Shown: positions 18,813 through 28,099, counted from the stretch's first letter. The stretch: DNA of 64,000 nucleotides from Candidatus Accumulibacter necessarius (GCA_017302435.1 JAFLDL010000009.1:1-64000), one strand, 5' to 3'. Notes: generated by a model from the sequence alone, not told the origin. A program made the numbers and translations.

Positions 18813-20015
18813 GTGCCGCTCTACACCTACAAGGCGGTCAGTCCCGAGGGACGGATGGTTTTCGGCAGGATCGACGCCATCAACCTGGTCGACCTCGAGA
18901 TGCGGCTGCGGCGCATGGAACTCGACCTGGTCAGCGGGGAGCCGGTCAGCAACCGGAGCCTGCTGGGCAGCGGCAGCGTGCCACGCCGGGAGATCATTCA
19001 CTTCTGTTTCCACCTGCAGCAACTGGTGCGGGCCGGTGTGCCCATTCTCGAAGGCTTGACCGACCTGCGCGATAGCCTCGAACACCCGCGCTTTCGCGAG
19101 GTCGTGGCCAGCCTGATCGAGTCGATCGAGGGCGGCCAGACCCTGTCGCAGGCCATGGAGAGTCATGGCCGCGTTTTCAGCAAGGTCTTTGTCAGCCTCA
19201 TTCGGGCGGGCGAAGCGACCGGCCGCTTGCCGGAAGTCCTGCACAGTCTGAACGAATCACTGAAATGGGAGGACGAACTCGCCTCGCAAACCAAAAAGAT
19301 GATCGCCTACCCGGCGTTCGTCGGGACGATCGTTCTGGCTGCAACCTGTTTCCTGATGGTCTACATGGTGCCGCAGCTCAAGCTCTTCGTTAAGAACATG
19401 GGGCAAACCCTGCCGCTGCAGACGCGGATCCTGTTCTTCATTTCCGACCTGATGGTCGCCTACTGGTACCTCCTGCTCGTGCTGCCCCTGATGGTCGCAC
19501 TCGGGCTGCGGCTCTTGCTGAACAGCAATCCCCTCGCTCGCTTTCGCTTTGATGGCATCAAGCTGAGGCTGCCGGTACTCGGCAGCATCCAGCGCAAGAT
19601 CATCCTCTCGCGTTTCGCCAACACCTTTGCCCTGCTTTACTCGTCTGGCATCCCCATTCTCGAATCCATCCGGACGACCCAGGACGTCGTCGGCAACCTG
19701 GTCATTCGTCAGGGACTGGAGCGCGTCGAACAGCGGATCGTCGAGGGTCAGAACGTGACGGCGGCCTTTCACAGCACGGGTTTCTTCCCACCGCTGGTGA
19801 TCCGCATGCTGCGCGTCGGCGAAAACACTGGCGCGCTTGATGAGGCGCTCCTAAATGTCAGTTACTTCTACAACCGTGACGTCAGGGAGTCGGTGCAGAA
19901 GATGCAGCAGTTGATTGAACCACTCCTCACCGTCGTCATGGGCAGCGTGCTCGGATGGATCATGCTGTCGGTACTCGGACCGGTTTACGACGTGATCAGC
20001 AAGATCAAGACCTGA
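18813..20015 (+). CDS. mshG: Pilus platform protein MshG (GspF/PilC family)
   Basis: The 400-residue inner-membrane platform protein contains two T2SF domains (about 65-190 and 270-390) with the conserved FCFHLQQLVRAGVPILEGL and FANTFALLYSSGIPILESI segments, and three membrane helices. It transmits motion of the assembly ATPase to pilin subunits. The start is a GTG at 18813. It is followed after 4 bp by the next msh-like gene. Confidence 0.94.
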   Translation: MPLYTYKAVSPEGRMVFGRIDAINLVDLEMRLRRMELDLVSGEPVSNRSLLGSGSVPRREIIHFCFHLQQLVRAGVPILEGLTDLRDSLEHPRFREVVASLIESIEGGQTLSQAMESHGRVFSKVFVSLIRAGEATGRLPEVLHSLNESLKWEDELASQTKKMIAYPAFVGTIVLAATCFLMVYMVPQLKLFVKNMGQTLPLQTRILFFISDLMVAYWYLLLVLPLMVALGLRLLLNSNPLARFRFDGIKLRLPVLGSIQRKIILSRFANTFALLYSSGIPILESIRTTQDVVGNLVIRQGLERVEQRIVEGQNVTAAFHSTGFFPPLVIRMLRVGENTGALDEALLNVSYFYNRDVRESVQKMQQLIEPLLTVVMGSVLGWIMLSVLGPVYDVISKIKT

Positions 20016-20019
20016 CGCC

Positions 20020-21561
20020 ATGTACGCCCGTCGCCTCATCTACCTCAGCGCGCATCAGATCACGGCCTTCAGCTGGCAAGCCGGCGTGCTGAGCGACGAG
20101 GGCTCCTTCGAGGCCACGGAGGCCGGCAAGCAGCGTTTCGCCAATTATCTCGCGCACCACTCGAAGAGCATCTTCTCGATCCTTGCCAACGTCTCCGACG
20201 AGAGTTTCCATATCGAAATGATTCCCTTCCTGCGCGGCGCGGATCGAAGCGCGATCATCGCACGCAAGCTCGGGCAACTCTTCTTCAACGCCACCCTGAC
20301 GACATCGATCTCCCTCGGGCACGAGAAGTCACGACGCAAGAACGAGCGCATCATGCTCGCCGCCCTTACCAACAACGAGCTCTTCGCTCCCTGGCTGGAT
20401 GCACTTGCCCGTGCTGGAGCGGCCCTCGCCGGCATTTATTCGCTGCCCCTGCTCGGCCCGTTGCTGCTCAGAAAGCTTGGTGTCTCTGACGAACACTGTC
20501 TGCTGCTGACCGTTCAGGATCAGAGCATCCGCCAGAGTTACCTGGAGAAGGGCGAACTGCATTTCAGCCGGCTGGTGCCCCTGCCGAACAACGGCATTGG
20601 CGGCATCGCTCAGACCTTCGCCACGGAAGCGCGCAAACTGCAACAGTATCTCGTCAGTCAGCGTGTCATCGGTCGCCAGCAACCGATCAAGGCCTACCTT
20701 CTTGCGCACGCGGACGCGAGACAAGCGGTGGAGGACAGTTGTGTCGACAGTGAATCCCTGTCGTTCGGCATTTTCGACATCGAGGACTGCGCCCACCGCT
20801 GCGGCATCAAGGCACTTCCGCCGGACATCCGCTGCGAAGCCCTGTTTCTGCAGCTCCTGGCCACTGCTCCCCCACGCACGCAGTTTGCCAGCGACCGACA
20901 ACGCCACGACTACCATCTCTGGCTCGCGCGCTCGACACTGCAGGGGGCCGGTGCTGTCGCGCTGTGCGCGTGCCTGCTGTGGGCCGGCAAGCAGTTGTAC
21001 GATACCTACCAGATCAACCGGGAAGTCGCGATCATCAGTTCGGAAGCCGGGCTGTCGCAACGGCGCTACGACGACATCGTCACGACTTTCCCGCCGATCC
21101 CGACCAGCAACGAGAGTCTCCGTCGGGTGATCGATCGCTACCACGAACTGGAACAGGGCAGCTCCTCGCCCGAGTATCTGTGGCGTGAAATCAGTCTGGC
21201 GCTGCGCGACGCGGCGCCGGTCGAAATCGATGGTATCGAGTGGAAGGCCACTCCTGCACAGTCGTCGCGGACATCCACTGATACGGATGACGCCCGCCGC
21301 ACACCACCTCCGGTTGCCAGCGAGACAGCCATCGTGCACGGCAAGCTGCGGCTTGGCCAGGAAAGCAACCCGCGACAGGTGCTGGCCGTTTTCAATCGCC
21401 TGGTTGAGGCGCTCAAACGCCACCCGAAACTGCAAGTTGAGGTGCTGCAACAGCCTTTTGACGTCGAGTCGGGGAAGTCACTCAAGGGGGGCGATGCGGT
21501 AGTCGAAGACCAGCAGCCGCGCTCATTCAAACTGCAAATCCGCAGAGCCATCGGATCATGA
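20020..21561 (+). CDS. MshI/PilM-PilN-like pilus assembly protein
   Basis: A 513-residue protein whose N-terminal 290 residues look like an actin-fold PilM/GspL-type cytoplasmic domain. One membrane segment (GAVALCACLLWAGKQLY, about 308-324) and a periplasmic PilN-like region follow. The name rests on this architecture and on location between mshG and a PilO/MshJ-like gene; I do not recognise strong sequence signatures. The start ATG is 4 bp after the mshG stop and its stop overlaps the next ATG. Confidence 0.65.
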   Translation: MYARRLIYLSAHQITAFSWQAGVLSDEGSFEATEAGKQRFANYLAHHSKSIFSILANVSDESFHIEMIPFLRGADRSAIIARKLGQLFFNATLTTSISLGHEKSRRKNERIMLAALTNNELFAPWLDALARAGAALAGIYSLPLLGPLLLRKLGVSDEHCLLLTVQDQSIRQSYLEKGELHFSRLVPLPNNGIGGIAQTFATEARKLQQYLVSQRVIGRQQPIKAYLLAHADARQAVEDSCVDSESLSFGIFDIEDCAHRCGIKALPPDIRCEALFLQLLATAPPRTQFASDRQRHDYHLWLARSTLQGAGAVALCACLLWAGKQLYDTYQINREVAIISSEAGLSQRRYDDIVTTFPPIPTSNESLRRVIDRYHELEQGSSSPEYLWREISLALRDAAPVEIDGIEWKATPAQSSRTSTDTDDARRTPPPVASETAIVHGKLRLGQESNPRQVLAVFNRLVEALKRHPKLQVEVLQQPFDVESGKSLKGGDAVVEDQQPRSFKLQIRRAIGS

Positions 21562-22160
21562 GGTTCAGCGCCGCGGATTTTCGCCAGCTGCAGGCCAGCG
21601 GCCTGGTTGCCGTGTCGATGATTGCGGTTGGTGTCGCTGCCCTGTATGTCTCGTACCAGGCCAGGGAGAGCGCAGAGCTGACCCGACTTGCCGTCGTCGC
21701 ACAACGCAACGAGGCCAATGCCAAGCTGAAGCAGGTCCGCGCAGAGGAGAGCGAGATCAAGCAGAAATCAATCCTCTTCAACCAGCTGCAAGAGCGTGGC
21801 ATCATTGGCGAAGAGCAGCGACTGGAATGGGTCGAGCTGCTCAAGGACATTCGTGACCAACGTCGCCTGATCGATCTGCGCTACGACATCTCACCCCAAC
21901 GTCTGCTCGATGGCGGCCCGGTTGGCGATTTTGCTTTCCACGCCAGTTCAATGAAACTAGAGTTGAAACTGCTGCACGAGGAGGACCTGACGCGGCTGCT
22001 TCGCGACTTGCAGCAGCAAGCCAAGGCACTCATCCGGGTCAACAGCTGCAAGGTTGAGCGCCTGCCGCCGACTGCTGACGAGCGCGCCGACAGTCGCGCG
22101 AACTTGCTGGCCGATTGCGAAATCGACTGGCTCACGCTGCGTGACGCAGGCAGGAAGTAA
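21558..22160 (+). CDS. MshJ/PilO-like pilus assembly protein
   Basis: A 200-residue bitopic membrane protein with a short N-terminus, one membrane helix (LVAVSMIAVGVAALYVSY, about 15-32), a charged coiled-coil (about 35-85) and a small alpha/beta domain, the layout of PilO/GspM/MshJ proteins. It overlaps the preceding MshI/PilN-like gene by ATGA, matching the usual PilN-PilO pairing. Sequence identity to known MshJ cannot be judged by eye. Confidence 0.65.
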   Translation: MRFSAADFRQLQASGLVAVSMIAVGVAALYVSYQARESAELTRLAVVAQRNEANAKLKQVRAEESEIKQKSILFNQLQERGIIGEEQRLEWVELLKDIRDQRRLIDLRYDISPQRLLDGGPVGDFAFHASSMKLELKLLHEEDLTRLLRDLQQQAKALIRVNSCKVERLPPTADERADSRANLLADCEIDWLTLRDAGRK

Positions 22161-22185
22161 GCATCGAAAGGAGTAAGGGCAGGCA

Positions 22186-22653
22186 ATGACCAGAGGCTCG
22201 GCTGTAAAGGAACGGAGCATCGCTCTGGCGTTTGGCGTTTGCTGCCTGCTGGTCACACCATGCTCGGCTGCCGATGACCAGGAAGCACTCGATCGCCTCT
22301 TCTTCACCCCGGAGCGCAGGCAGCAGCTCGATCGCCAGCGAGAAATGAACACGCTCGACAGTCAGCAGGTCGCGGCTGATCCAATGCTCACTGTCGACGG
22401 GATCGTGACGCGCAGCAGCGGCAAGCGCACGGCGTGGATCAACGGTAGCCCGCAGCATGAACTGGATACCGGAACCGGGGTTGTCGTCAGAATGACGCGC
22501 CAGCATCCCGGCAAGGTGATGGTCCATACCAACTCTGCGCCGGCAGCCAAAGCGCGGGTCGGTGAAACGGTGAACAGCAGCACGGGCCAAACGCAGGACC
22601 TGCTCAATGGGGGCACGCTCAGCGTCCATGCTAGACAAACGGGGGCCAAGTAA
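22186..22653 (+). CDS. MshK-like small periplasmic protein
   Basis: A 155-residue protein with a signal peptide (SIALAFGVCCLLVTPCSA, cleavage before ADDQ). A short domain with the segment LTVDGIVTRSSGKRTAWING resembles MshK/PilP-like pilus proteins. An AAAGGAGTAAGG ribosome binding site precedes the ATG. It sits 25 bp after the MshJ-like gene and 3 bp before the next gene. The exact role is unknown; in other systems PilP/MshK-class proteins link the inner-membrane subcomplex to the secretin. Confidence 0.6.
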   Translation: MTRGSAVKERSIALAFGVCCLLVTPCSAADDQEALDRLFFTPERRQQLDRQREMNTLDSQQVAADPMLTVDGIVTRSSGKRTAWINGSPQHELDTGTGVVVRMTRQHPGKVMVHTNSAPAAKARVGETVNSSTGQTQDLLNGGTLSVHARQTGAK

Positions 22654-22656
22654 CCG

Positions 22657-23643
22657 ATGCAGCAGGGGGCCGGTAGGGTGGTCGGGAGGTTGCCCGTAAA
22701 CCCACCAAAGCAGCAGGCTGGGGTCGCGCTGCTGGCACTGCTGACGCTACTCACGCTCTGGGGACTGTATCTGTTTGTCGGACAGCTCAACACGACGCAG
22801 TTCCAGATGGCGCGCAAGCAGGCGACGGCGGCAGCGCTTGCCGAGGCCAGGCAGGCACTGATCGGGCGCGCCGCTGCCGACGACAATCGGCCGGGCAGCC
22901 TACCGTGTCCGGCTCTTGACCCGAATGGCGTGGCGCCGCTGTTGGCCGGCAATCATTGTCCTGCCTATGTCGGCCGCCTGCCCTGGAAAACACTGGACGT
23001 GGGTGATCTGCGGGATGATGCCGGCGAGCAACTCTGGTATGCCCTTGCTGCGGCGTTGCGCGACGACAACTCTGCGCAGCCGATCAACTTCGCGACAATG
23101 CCGGAACTGAGGCTCGACGGGACGCCGAACGTCGCGGCAATCGTCTTTTCACCGGGGGTGCCGCTCGCCAACCAGAACGGCCGCCCCGGCAACTCGGTCG
23201 GAGACTATCTTGACGGCAGCAACAACGACGGTGATCAGGATTTCGTATCCGGACCACCATCTGCGAGCTTTAACGACCGTGTGGTGGCCATCACTCGAGA
23301 CCACCTCTTTCGTGCCGTCAATCAGCGAATCCTCGGCGAAGTTCGAGCGCATGCCGAAAGCGCAGCCCTTCCCAAGTATGGGTTGCTCGGTTACCATGCC
23401 TTCCACAGCGCCTTCCCCTGGGCTGACGGCGGCGCTGACGGGATCGGAGACTCAGGCACGACGGCAGGCCAACTGCCACACAACGATCTCTCACTCAGCC
23501 AGACCGCTCGCGATTGGCTGACCGCAAATGACTGGTGGCCGTTGATAAGCTACAGCCGAGTCAATAACTGCCTGGCAAGGATCGGCGTATTGGGCAGTAC
23601 CACGACCATGGACGTGCAGGGAACGAGTCCACCCTGCCCTTGA
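22657..23643 (+). CDS. Large pseudopilin-like protein (GspK/PilX-type N-terminus)
   Basis: The 328-residue protein has a hydrophobic helix preceded by QQAG (residues about 25-28) and lacking the Glu5 of ordinary prepilins (GVALLALLTLLTLWGLYLFVG). This pattern is seen in GspK/PilX minor pilins. The ectodomain contains GSLPCPALDPNG, a second cysteine in NHCPAYVGRLPWKTL, and YHAFHSAFPWADG. The LPCP...LPW...L pattern recurs in the prepilin at 24037. It is probably a minor tip pilin of this pilus. Function is inferred only from position and N-terminus. Confidence 0.6.
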   Translation: MQQGAGRVVGRLPVNPPKQQAGVALLALLTLLTLWGLYLFVGQLNTTQFQMARKQATAAALAEARQALIGRAAADDNRPGSLPCPALDPNGVAPLLAGNHCPAYVGRLPWKTLDVGDLRDDAGEQLWYALAAALRDDNSAQPINFATMPELRLDGTPNVAAIVFSPGVPLANQNGRPGNSVGDYLDGSNNDGDQDFVSGPPSASFNDRVVAITRDHLFRAVNQRILGEVRAHAESAALPKYGLLGYHAFHSAFPWADGGADGIGDSGTTAGQLPHNDLSLSQTARDWLTANDWWPLISYSRVNNCLARIGVLGSTTTMDVQGTSPPCP

Positions 23644-24036
23644 CCGCTGGCGGCAGGGCCAAGCGGGCCGTCCCTTCGCGCCGCCAGGACCCTCGTCCCG
23701 CATTTCACCAGCCGCAACAGGTTCGGCGCGCGCTGTGGTTCGGTCAACTGGCGAGCAGCAGTCACGCCCCTCAAGGCTCCTCGAAGGGGCCTGCGCCTTC
23801 TCGCTCAGCGTACCGCTTGCCGTCTCCCGCAACGCCATGGAGCCGTCGGCTTGGCTCTGGCAGGCGCGGTGGTCGGACAACAAGGGTTTTGTAATCGCAG
23901 GGATCGCCAGCTAGAGTGATAGACTTGTAAGCATGGCCGTCGAGACACCGCGCCGTGCTCGCCTGCCCTTATTGCTCCAGCGGCAACAAGGATTGCGCCG
24001 CTGCCGATCCGGTTTCAGACCTTGTGAGGTGCCCGC
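23644..24036. other. Intergenic region within the pilus locus
   Basis: This 393-bp gap separates two pilin-like genes. It contains an imperfect hairpin CCCCT-caaggctcctcg-AGGGG (about 23767-23790) and short antisense frames with no recognisable family. A promoter for the following prepilin is likely here, but I cannot identify a convincing one. A GG...GC pair near 23980-23997 has 11 rather than 10 bp spacing, so it is not called as sigma-54. Confidence 0.4.
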
Positions 24037-24786
24037 ATGAACAGACCGCCTTATCGCGCCAAGCCGAGTCAGGGATTCACCTTAACCGAGTTGGCCGTTG
24101 TCCTCGTGATCACCGGGCTGGTCCTTGGTGGCCTGCTCGTGCCGCTGTCGGCACAAATGGACATGCGCGCGACCGCTGAAACCAGAAGGGCCTTGTCTGA
24201 AATCCGGGAGGCACTGCTGGGGTTCGCCGCCGTAAACGGCCGCTTGCCGTGCCCAGCCGTTGCCAGCACGGGAAGCGGTGTTGACGGCGCGGGAGTGGAA
24301 GCCACTCATGACGTGGCCGGTAATTGTCCCACCGAGTCGGGAGTTCTGCCATGGGTGACGCTTGGCGTTAGCGAGACCGACGCATGGGGACAACGCTATT
24401 CGTATCGAGTCACACCCGAATTCTCGCGCAAGACCTTGCCGCCGCAGAATGCGGCCTTCGATCTGACCACGCCAGGAAAGCTGGATGTTTGGTCTGCCGC
24501 TGCCGGAGCTACTAACCGAGCCATGATCGCCAGCAACCTGCCGGCGGTGATCGTATCGCACGGCGCCAATGGCCAAGGCGGATTTACCAGACAGGGAACA
24601 CCGGTCCCTTCCGGCGAAGTAGCGGATGAGGTAGACAACCAGTTGACCAACAACGGCACAGCGATGGCCAACATGAACTTTGTCAGCAGAGAGCGGACCG
24701 CTGGCAGCGGCTTCGACGATGAAGTCGCATGGATTCCGCCTCCTGTCCTCATCAGTCGGATGATCACTGTTGGTAAAATTCCGTGA
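24037..24786 (+). CDS. Type IV prepilin-like minor pilin
   Basis: A 249-residue prepilin with a canonical class III signal: a basic leader ending QG, then FTLTELAVVLVITGLVLGGLL with Glu5 in place, so it should be processed by a prepilin peptidase (none is encoded in this window). The ectodomain shares NGRLPCPAVASTG, GNCPTESGVLPWVTLGV and DAWGQRYSYRV with related pilins. The LPCP and LPW blocks also occur in the neighbouring GspK-like protein. It is probably a minor pilin of the MSHA-like pilus. Confidence 0.82.
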   Translation: MNRPPYRAKPSQGFTLTELAVVLVITGLVLGGLLVPLSAQMDMRATAETRRALSEIREALLGFAAVNGRLPCPAVASTGSGVDGAGVEATHDVAGNCPTESGVLPWVTLGVSETDAWGQRYSYRVTPEFSRKTLPPQNAAFDLTTPGKLDVWSAAAGATNRAMIASNLPAVIVSHGANGQGGFTRQGTPVPSGEVADEVDNQLTNNGTAMANMNFVSRERTAGSGFDDEVAWIPPPVLISRMITVGKIP

Positions 24787-24959
24787 TCGAGCTTGTACCA
24801 AGCCGGCAGCAAACTCAAGGATTAGGCCAGACCCTTACCCGATAGACGCTGAATGCCGCAAGCGCGACGCAACCGGCCCCCTCTGCTTCTCTCATCTTGT
24901 CGAAGGCATGCCGCGTACCAGCGTACCCTGGGGCTGCAAGCCTTCGCCCTCGTCCCGGC

Positions 24960-26261
24960 GTGAGTCGAACTGCGGTGAATTCTGACGGAACCTTCCTCGA
25001 CCGGCTCCGCAACGCCGGCATCACGCCGACCGACTCGGAAGCCCTGCGCCTGCAGAAGTCGCTGCTGTTTTTTGCCACCGGGCTGATCTGCCTGGCCTCG
25101 ATCGTCTGGCTGCTGATCTACTGGCAGCTTGGACCGCGCTTTTCCTCCAACCTTCCCTTTGCCTTGCAGTTGATGCTGGTCTGCAATCTGCTGGTTTACC
25201 TGAAAACGCTCAACTTCAATGTCTTCCGGCTGATCCAGCTTTCGCTGTTCCTGTTTACGCCTTTCGTCGCGCAATGGAGCATCGGCAGTTTCATCACGGC
25301 CAGTGGCATCAGCCTCTGGGCGTTGCTGGCGCCCATCGGCGCGGTGCTGTTCATCGGCCCGCGCGAGTCCGGGGCCTGGTTTTTTGCCTATGCTTTCCTC
25401 ACGCTGCTCTCGGGTGGCTTCGACTACTACCTCGCCGACACGCTCGCCGCAGCACCGCACCAGGTGACGCCGCAGACTGCGGCCTTTTTCTTCGCCCTGA
25501 ACTTCGCCTCAGTATCGACCATTGTCTACCTGTTGCTGCGCTACTCGGACTCCGAAAAGCACAAGGCGCAGGAACGTCTACGGGAAGCTCTCCGCCTGCT
25601 GCAAATTGAACAGGATCGTTCGGAGAGGCTGCTCCTGAACATTCTGCCCGGTCCGATAGCCAAACGCCTGAAAGACAGCAATCAGACCATCGCCGACGGC
25701 TTTGCCGAGGTTTCGGTCATGTTCGCCGACATCGTGAACTTCACCCGGGTTGCCGAAGGTCTGACACCGCAGCAGGTCTTCGCCATGCTGAACAAGATCT
25801 TCTCCTGCTTTGACGAATTGGCCGAAAAGTATGGCCTCGAGAAGATCAAGACCATCGGTGATGCCTACATGGTGGCTGCCGGTCTCAACGACGCCTGCCG
25901 TGATCCGACCGCGTCCCTGGCCGATATGGCGCTGGAAATGTGTCGCCTGCTGCACGACGATTTCAGCATCAACGAGATGCGCCTCGAACTGCGCATCGGC
26001 ATCGGCACCGGACCGGTGGTCGCCGGTGTCGTCGGCAAGAAGAAGTTCATCTACGACCTCTGGGGCGATACGGTCAACATCGCCAGCCGGGTCACCACCG
26101 AAGGCGTTCCCGGCGTCGTGCAGGTCGATCAGAGAACCTACCAGCGCCTGCGCAATGGCTTCGATTTTCAGGAACCGCTGACGATTTACCTGAAGGGCAA
26201 GGGGAACATGGTGGTCCATCGCCTGATCGGCCGCCGAGCCGAAGCCACCGGCAGCGGCTAA
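24960..26261 (+). CDS. Membrane-bound class III adenylate cyclase
   Basis: About 433 residues: an N-terminal membrane region of five to six helices (about 30-195), a short coiled coil (EKHKAQERLREALRLLQ), and a class III cyclase domain. Metal-binding aspartates are visible in MFADIVNFT and KTIGDAYM. The lysine in EKIKTIGD and the aspartate in YDLWGD are the residues that select ATP over GTP, and NIASR carries the transition-state Asn/Arg. Active cAMP synthesis is therefore expected. The start is a GTG at 24960; a TTG at 24897 is possible. It converges with the kinase gene, overlapping by 4 bp. Confidence 0.87.
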   Translation: MSRTAVNSDGTFLDRLRNAGITPTDSEALRLQKSLLFFATGLICLASIVWLLIYWQLGPRFSSNLPFALQLMLVCNLLVYLKTLNFNVFRLIQLSLFLFTPFVAQWSIGSFITASGISLWALLAPIGAVLFIGPRESGAWFFAYAFLTLLSGGFDYYLADTLAAAPHQVTPQTAAFFFALNFASVSTIVYLLLRYSDSEKHKAQERLREALRLLQIEQDRSERLLLNILPGPIAKRLKDSNQTIADGFAEVSVMFADIVNFTRVAEGLTPQQVFAMLNKIFSCFDELAEKYGLEKIKTIGDAYMVAAGLNDACRDPTASLADMALEMCRLLHDDFSINEMRLELRIGIGTGPVVAGVVGKKKFIYDLWGDTVNIASRVTTEGVPGVVQVDQRTYQRLRNGFDFQEPLTIYLKGKGNMVVHRLIGRRAEATGSG

Positions 26262-27958
26262 ATGGATTGCGTGTTCCCCGGCTGGCACCGTCGCAGCTCG
26301 AAACACACCCGGCCCGGCGCGTTGCTTGCCAGCCGCAGTTCGTAGCCGCAGATCTCCGCCTGGCGCGCGGCGTGATAGAGGCCGATGCCGAGACCGCTCG
26401 CGGAGGGCACGGGTGCTCGCAGCAGGTCGCCCAGGACCTCGTTGCTGACCGCGCTCCCGGTATCGCAAACGCTCAACGACGATGCGTCGGCGGTCAACTC
26501 GACCCGGACCTGCAGACCGCTTTCCGCCTGCGCCTTGAGCAAGGCGTTTTGCAGCAGGTTGTCGGCGACGCTGTCGAACAGCGCGGTCGGCAACAGCACA
26601 TCGGGATCGAGGTTTGCCGCGGCAAACGTGACCGGAGAACTGGCGTAGCGCTGTTGCTGGATGCGCCACCACATCTCGGCCGGCAGCACCCCTCCCGCTT
26701 CGCTGTGCGGCTTCTGAAGCTTGGCCAGCGTCTGCTGCAGGCGCTGGATGATCTGCGGCAACTGGCGCTGCAGCAGCAGATCGAGTCGGTCGCCGTCCTT
26801 GCCGTTCATCGTCTGCGCCAGATAGCACAGGTTGTTCAGCGATTGCAGCAGGTTCTTCACGTCATGCGTCAGGCGAGCACCGGTTTCGTGTATCGCGCGC
26901 AGGTAACTCACCTGCAGCAACTCGCGAGCTCGCAGCTTGGCGACATAGTGTTCATTCGCGAGTTGCGCCAGGAGATGGAAATGCCAGACCAGCGCCGGGC
27001 TCAGCTTGTGGCGGGTGTGCAGCGTAAGCTGCAACGGTTGCCCTGTAAAATCGTGGTGAAAGCGCGACCCGGTGCCAAAAGTGCCGCTTCGCGCGCCAGC
27101 AACCCAGCTGCCGCCGACCACCCAGGGCAGATCGAGCATTTCGGTGAGTGCCTGCGGCAGGAACTTCTCCGGATCACTTTCGCCAGCCGCCAGAATCGTC
27201 AGACGATGCAGCCATTTCTCGAATGGCAGACCAATGGTCAATAGGTAGCGTGAGAAGAAGACGTCAATACCCGTGTAGCCAGGGCGCGTGTTCCACGTCC
27301 AGCCAATCAGCAACAGCAGCAGGGCAATCGAGATCAGCGCATAGAGTACGGCTTCGAAGTATCCCGACTGGCGCAGGAGCATGAAAGCCAGGCTGCCGAG
27401 CACCAGGACAGCAATCAGCAGAAAGATGAAGAGGCTGTAGAACAGATCGACCATCGCGCCGCCGGGCCGATCGCTTTCGGGCGAGAGCGGCAGCAGCAGC
27501 ATTACCAGCAGGAACGCGGGCATTCCCCAGGTGAACTCGCGCCCAAGCACCGGACCGATCAGGAGGGCATCGGGTACCACCCGGGGTACCAGCCAGAACA
27601 ACAGTGCCGCCAGCAGGTAGGCGAAGGCGATCAGGTAGAAAATGCGTGTCGGGCGATGATCGATGAACATCACCCGCCCGCCGACCAGGGCAGCCAACAG
27701 GATCACCCAGACGATCAGCAACCACCAGCCGTACCAAGCGGCACCGCAGGCCAGCATCAGCACAATCACCGCCAGCCCGCTGAAGTCGACTTTTCTTTCA
27801 GCGTAAATGAAGGGCTGCCAGAGGATGAACAGCCCGACATCAATCAGCCAATAGAGCAGACTAATCGTCGTACCGGCACCGGCCAGGAGCGCCAGGTGCA
27901 GGACGGCGAGCAGGGAAATCAACAGCCAGCGCTGACGCTGCCGCAGGGCGATCGCCAT
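26258..27958 (-). CDS. PrsK-like membrane sensor histidine kinase
   Basis: A 566-residue kinase with about ten membrane segments (residues 10-265), a GAF-like domain (about 285-390), a dimerisation/phosphotransfer helix with the histidine in ARLTHDVKNLLQSLNNL, and a HATPase domain (N box DNLLQNALLKA, G1 VCDTGSAV, G2 GLGIGLYHA). This order is that of PEP-CTERM-system kinase PrsK. The ATG at 27958 is chosen; the open frame continues to 28105 through the divergent promoter region. It is divergent from the prepilin with the sigma-54 promoter, and I infer it pairs with the regulator at 11006. Confidence 0.83.
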   Translation of the reverse strand: MAIALRQRQRWLLISLLAVLHLALLAGAGTTISLLYWLIDVGLFILWQPFIYAERKVDFSGLAVIVLMLACGAAWYGWWLLIVWVILLAALVGGRVMFIDHRPTRIFYLIAFAYLLAALLFWLVPRVVPDALLIGPVLGREFTWGMPAFLLVMLLLPLSPESDRPGGAMVDLFYSLFIFLLIAVLVLGSLAFMLLRQSGYFEAVLYALISIALLLLLIGWTWNTRPGYTGIDVFFSRYLLTIGLPFEKWLHRLTILAAGESDPEKFLPQALTEMLDLPWVVGGSWVAGARSGTFGTGSRFHHDFTGQPLQLTLHTRHKLSPALVWHFHLLAQLANEHYVAKLRARELLQVSYLRAIHETGARLTHDVKNLLQSLNNLCYLAQTMNGKDGDRLDLLLQRQLPQIIQRLQQTLAKLQKPHSEAGGVLPAEMWWRIQQQRYASSPVTFAAANLDPDVLLPTALFDSVADNLLQNALLKAQAESGLQVRVELTADASSLSVCDTGSAVSNEVLGDLLRAPVPSASGLGIGLYHAARQAEICGYELRLASNAPGRVCFELRRCQPGNTQSI

Positions 27959-28044
27959 ACGCTGGAGCACGATCACGGCGCGCCCCAGGCAACCCACGGC
28001 AGCCTGTCCCGCAGACCCGCCACTAGTCCAACTCCGGGCAATCG

Positions 28045-28060
28045 TGTCGAAAAATCGACA
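28045..28060. promoter_or_regulatory. Inverted repeat, candidate upstream activator site
   Basis: A perfect palindrome TGTCGA-AAAA-TCGACA is centred about 73 bp upstream of the predicted start point of the sigma-54 promoter at 28100. The position suits a dimeric enhancer-binding protein, and TGTC half-sites are reminiscent of PilR operators. Binding by the regulator encoded at 11006 is inference. Confidence 0.5.
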
Positions 28061-28099
28061 GCCTCGCGAGCGATGAAGGACAAATCGGCAGGATTTGGC

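Noticed and set aside
20329-21450. 373-codon minus-strand open frame
   Set aside because: Antisense to the MshI-like gene, which fits the operon by spacing and overlaps.
23980-23997. Possible sigma-54 promoter before the minor prepilin
   Set aside because: GG and GC are 11 bp apart instead of the required 10, and the flanking consensus is poor.
25578-26828. 416-codon minus-strand open frame
   Set aside because: Shadow of the cyclase and kinase genes in another frame; arginine- and alanine-rich translation without motifs.
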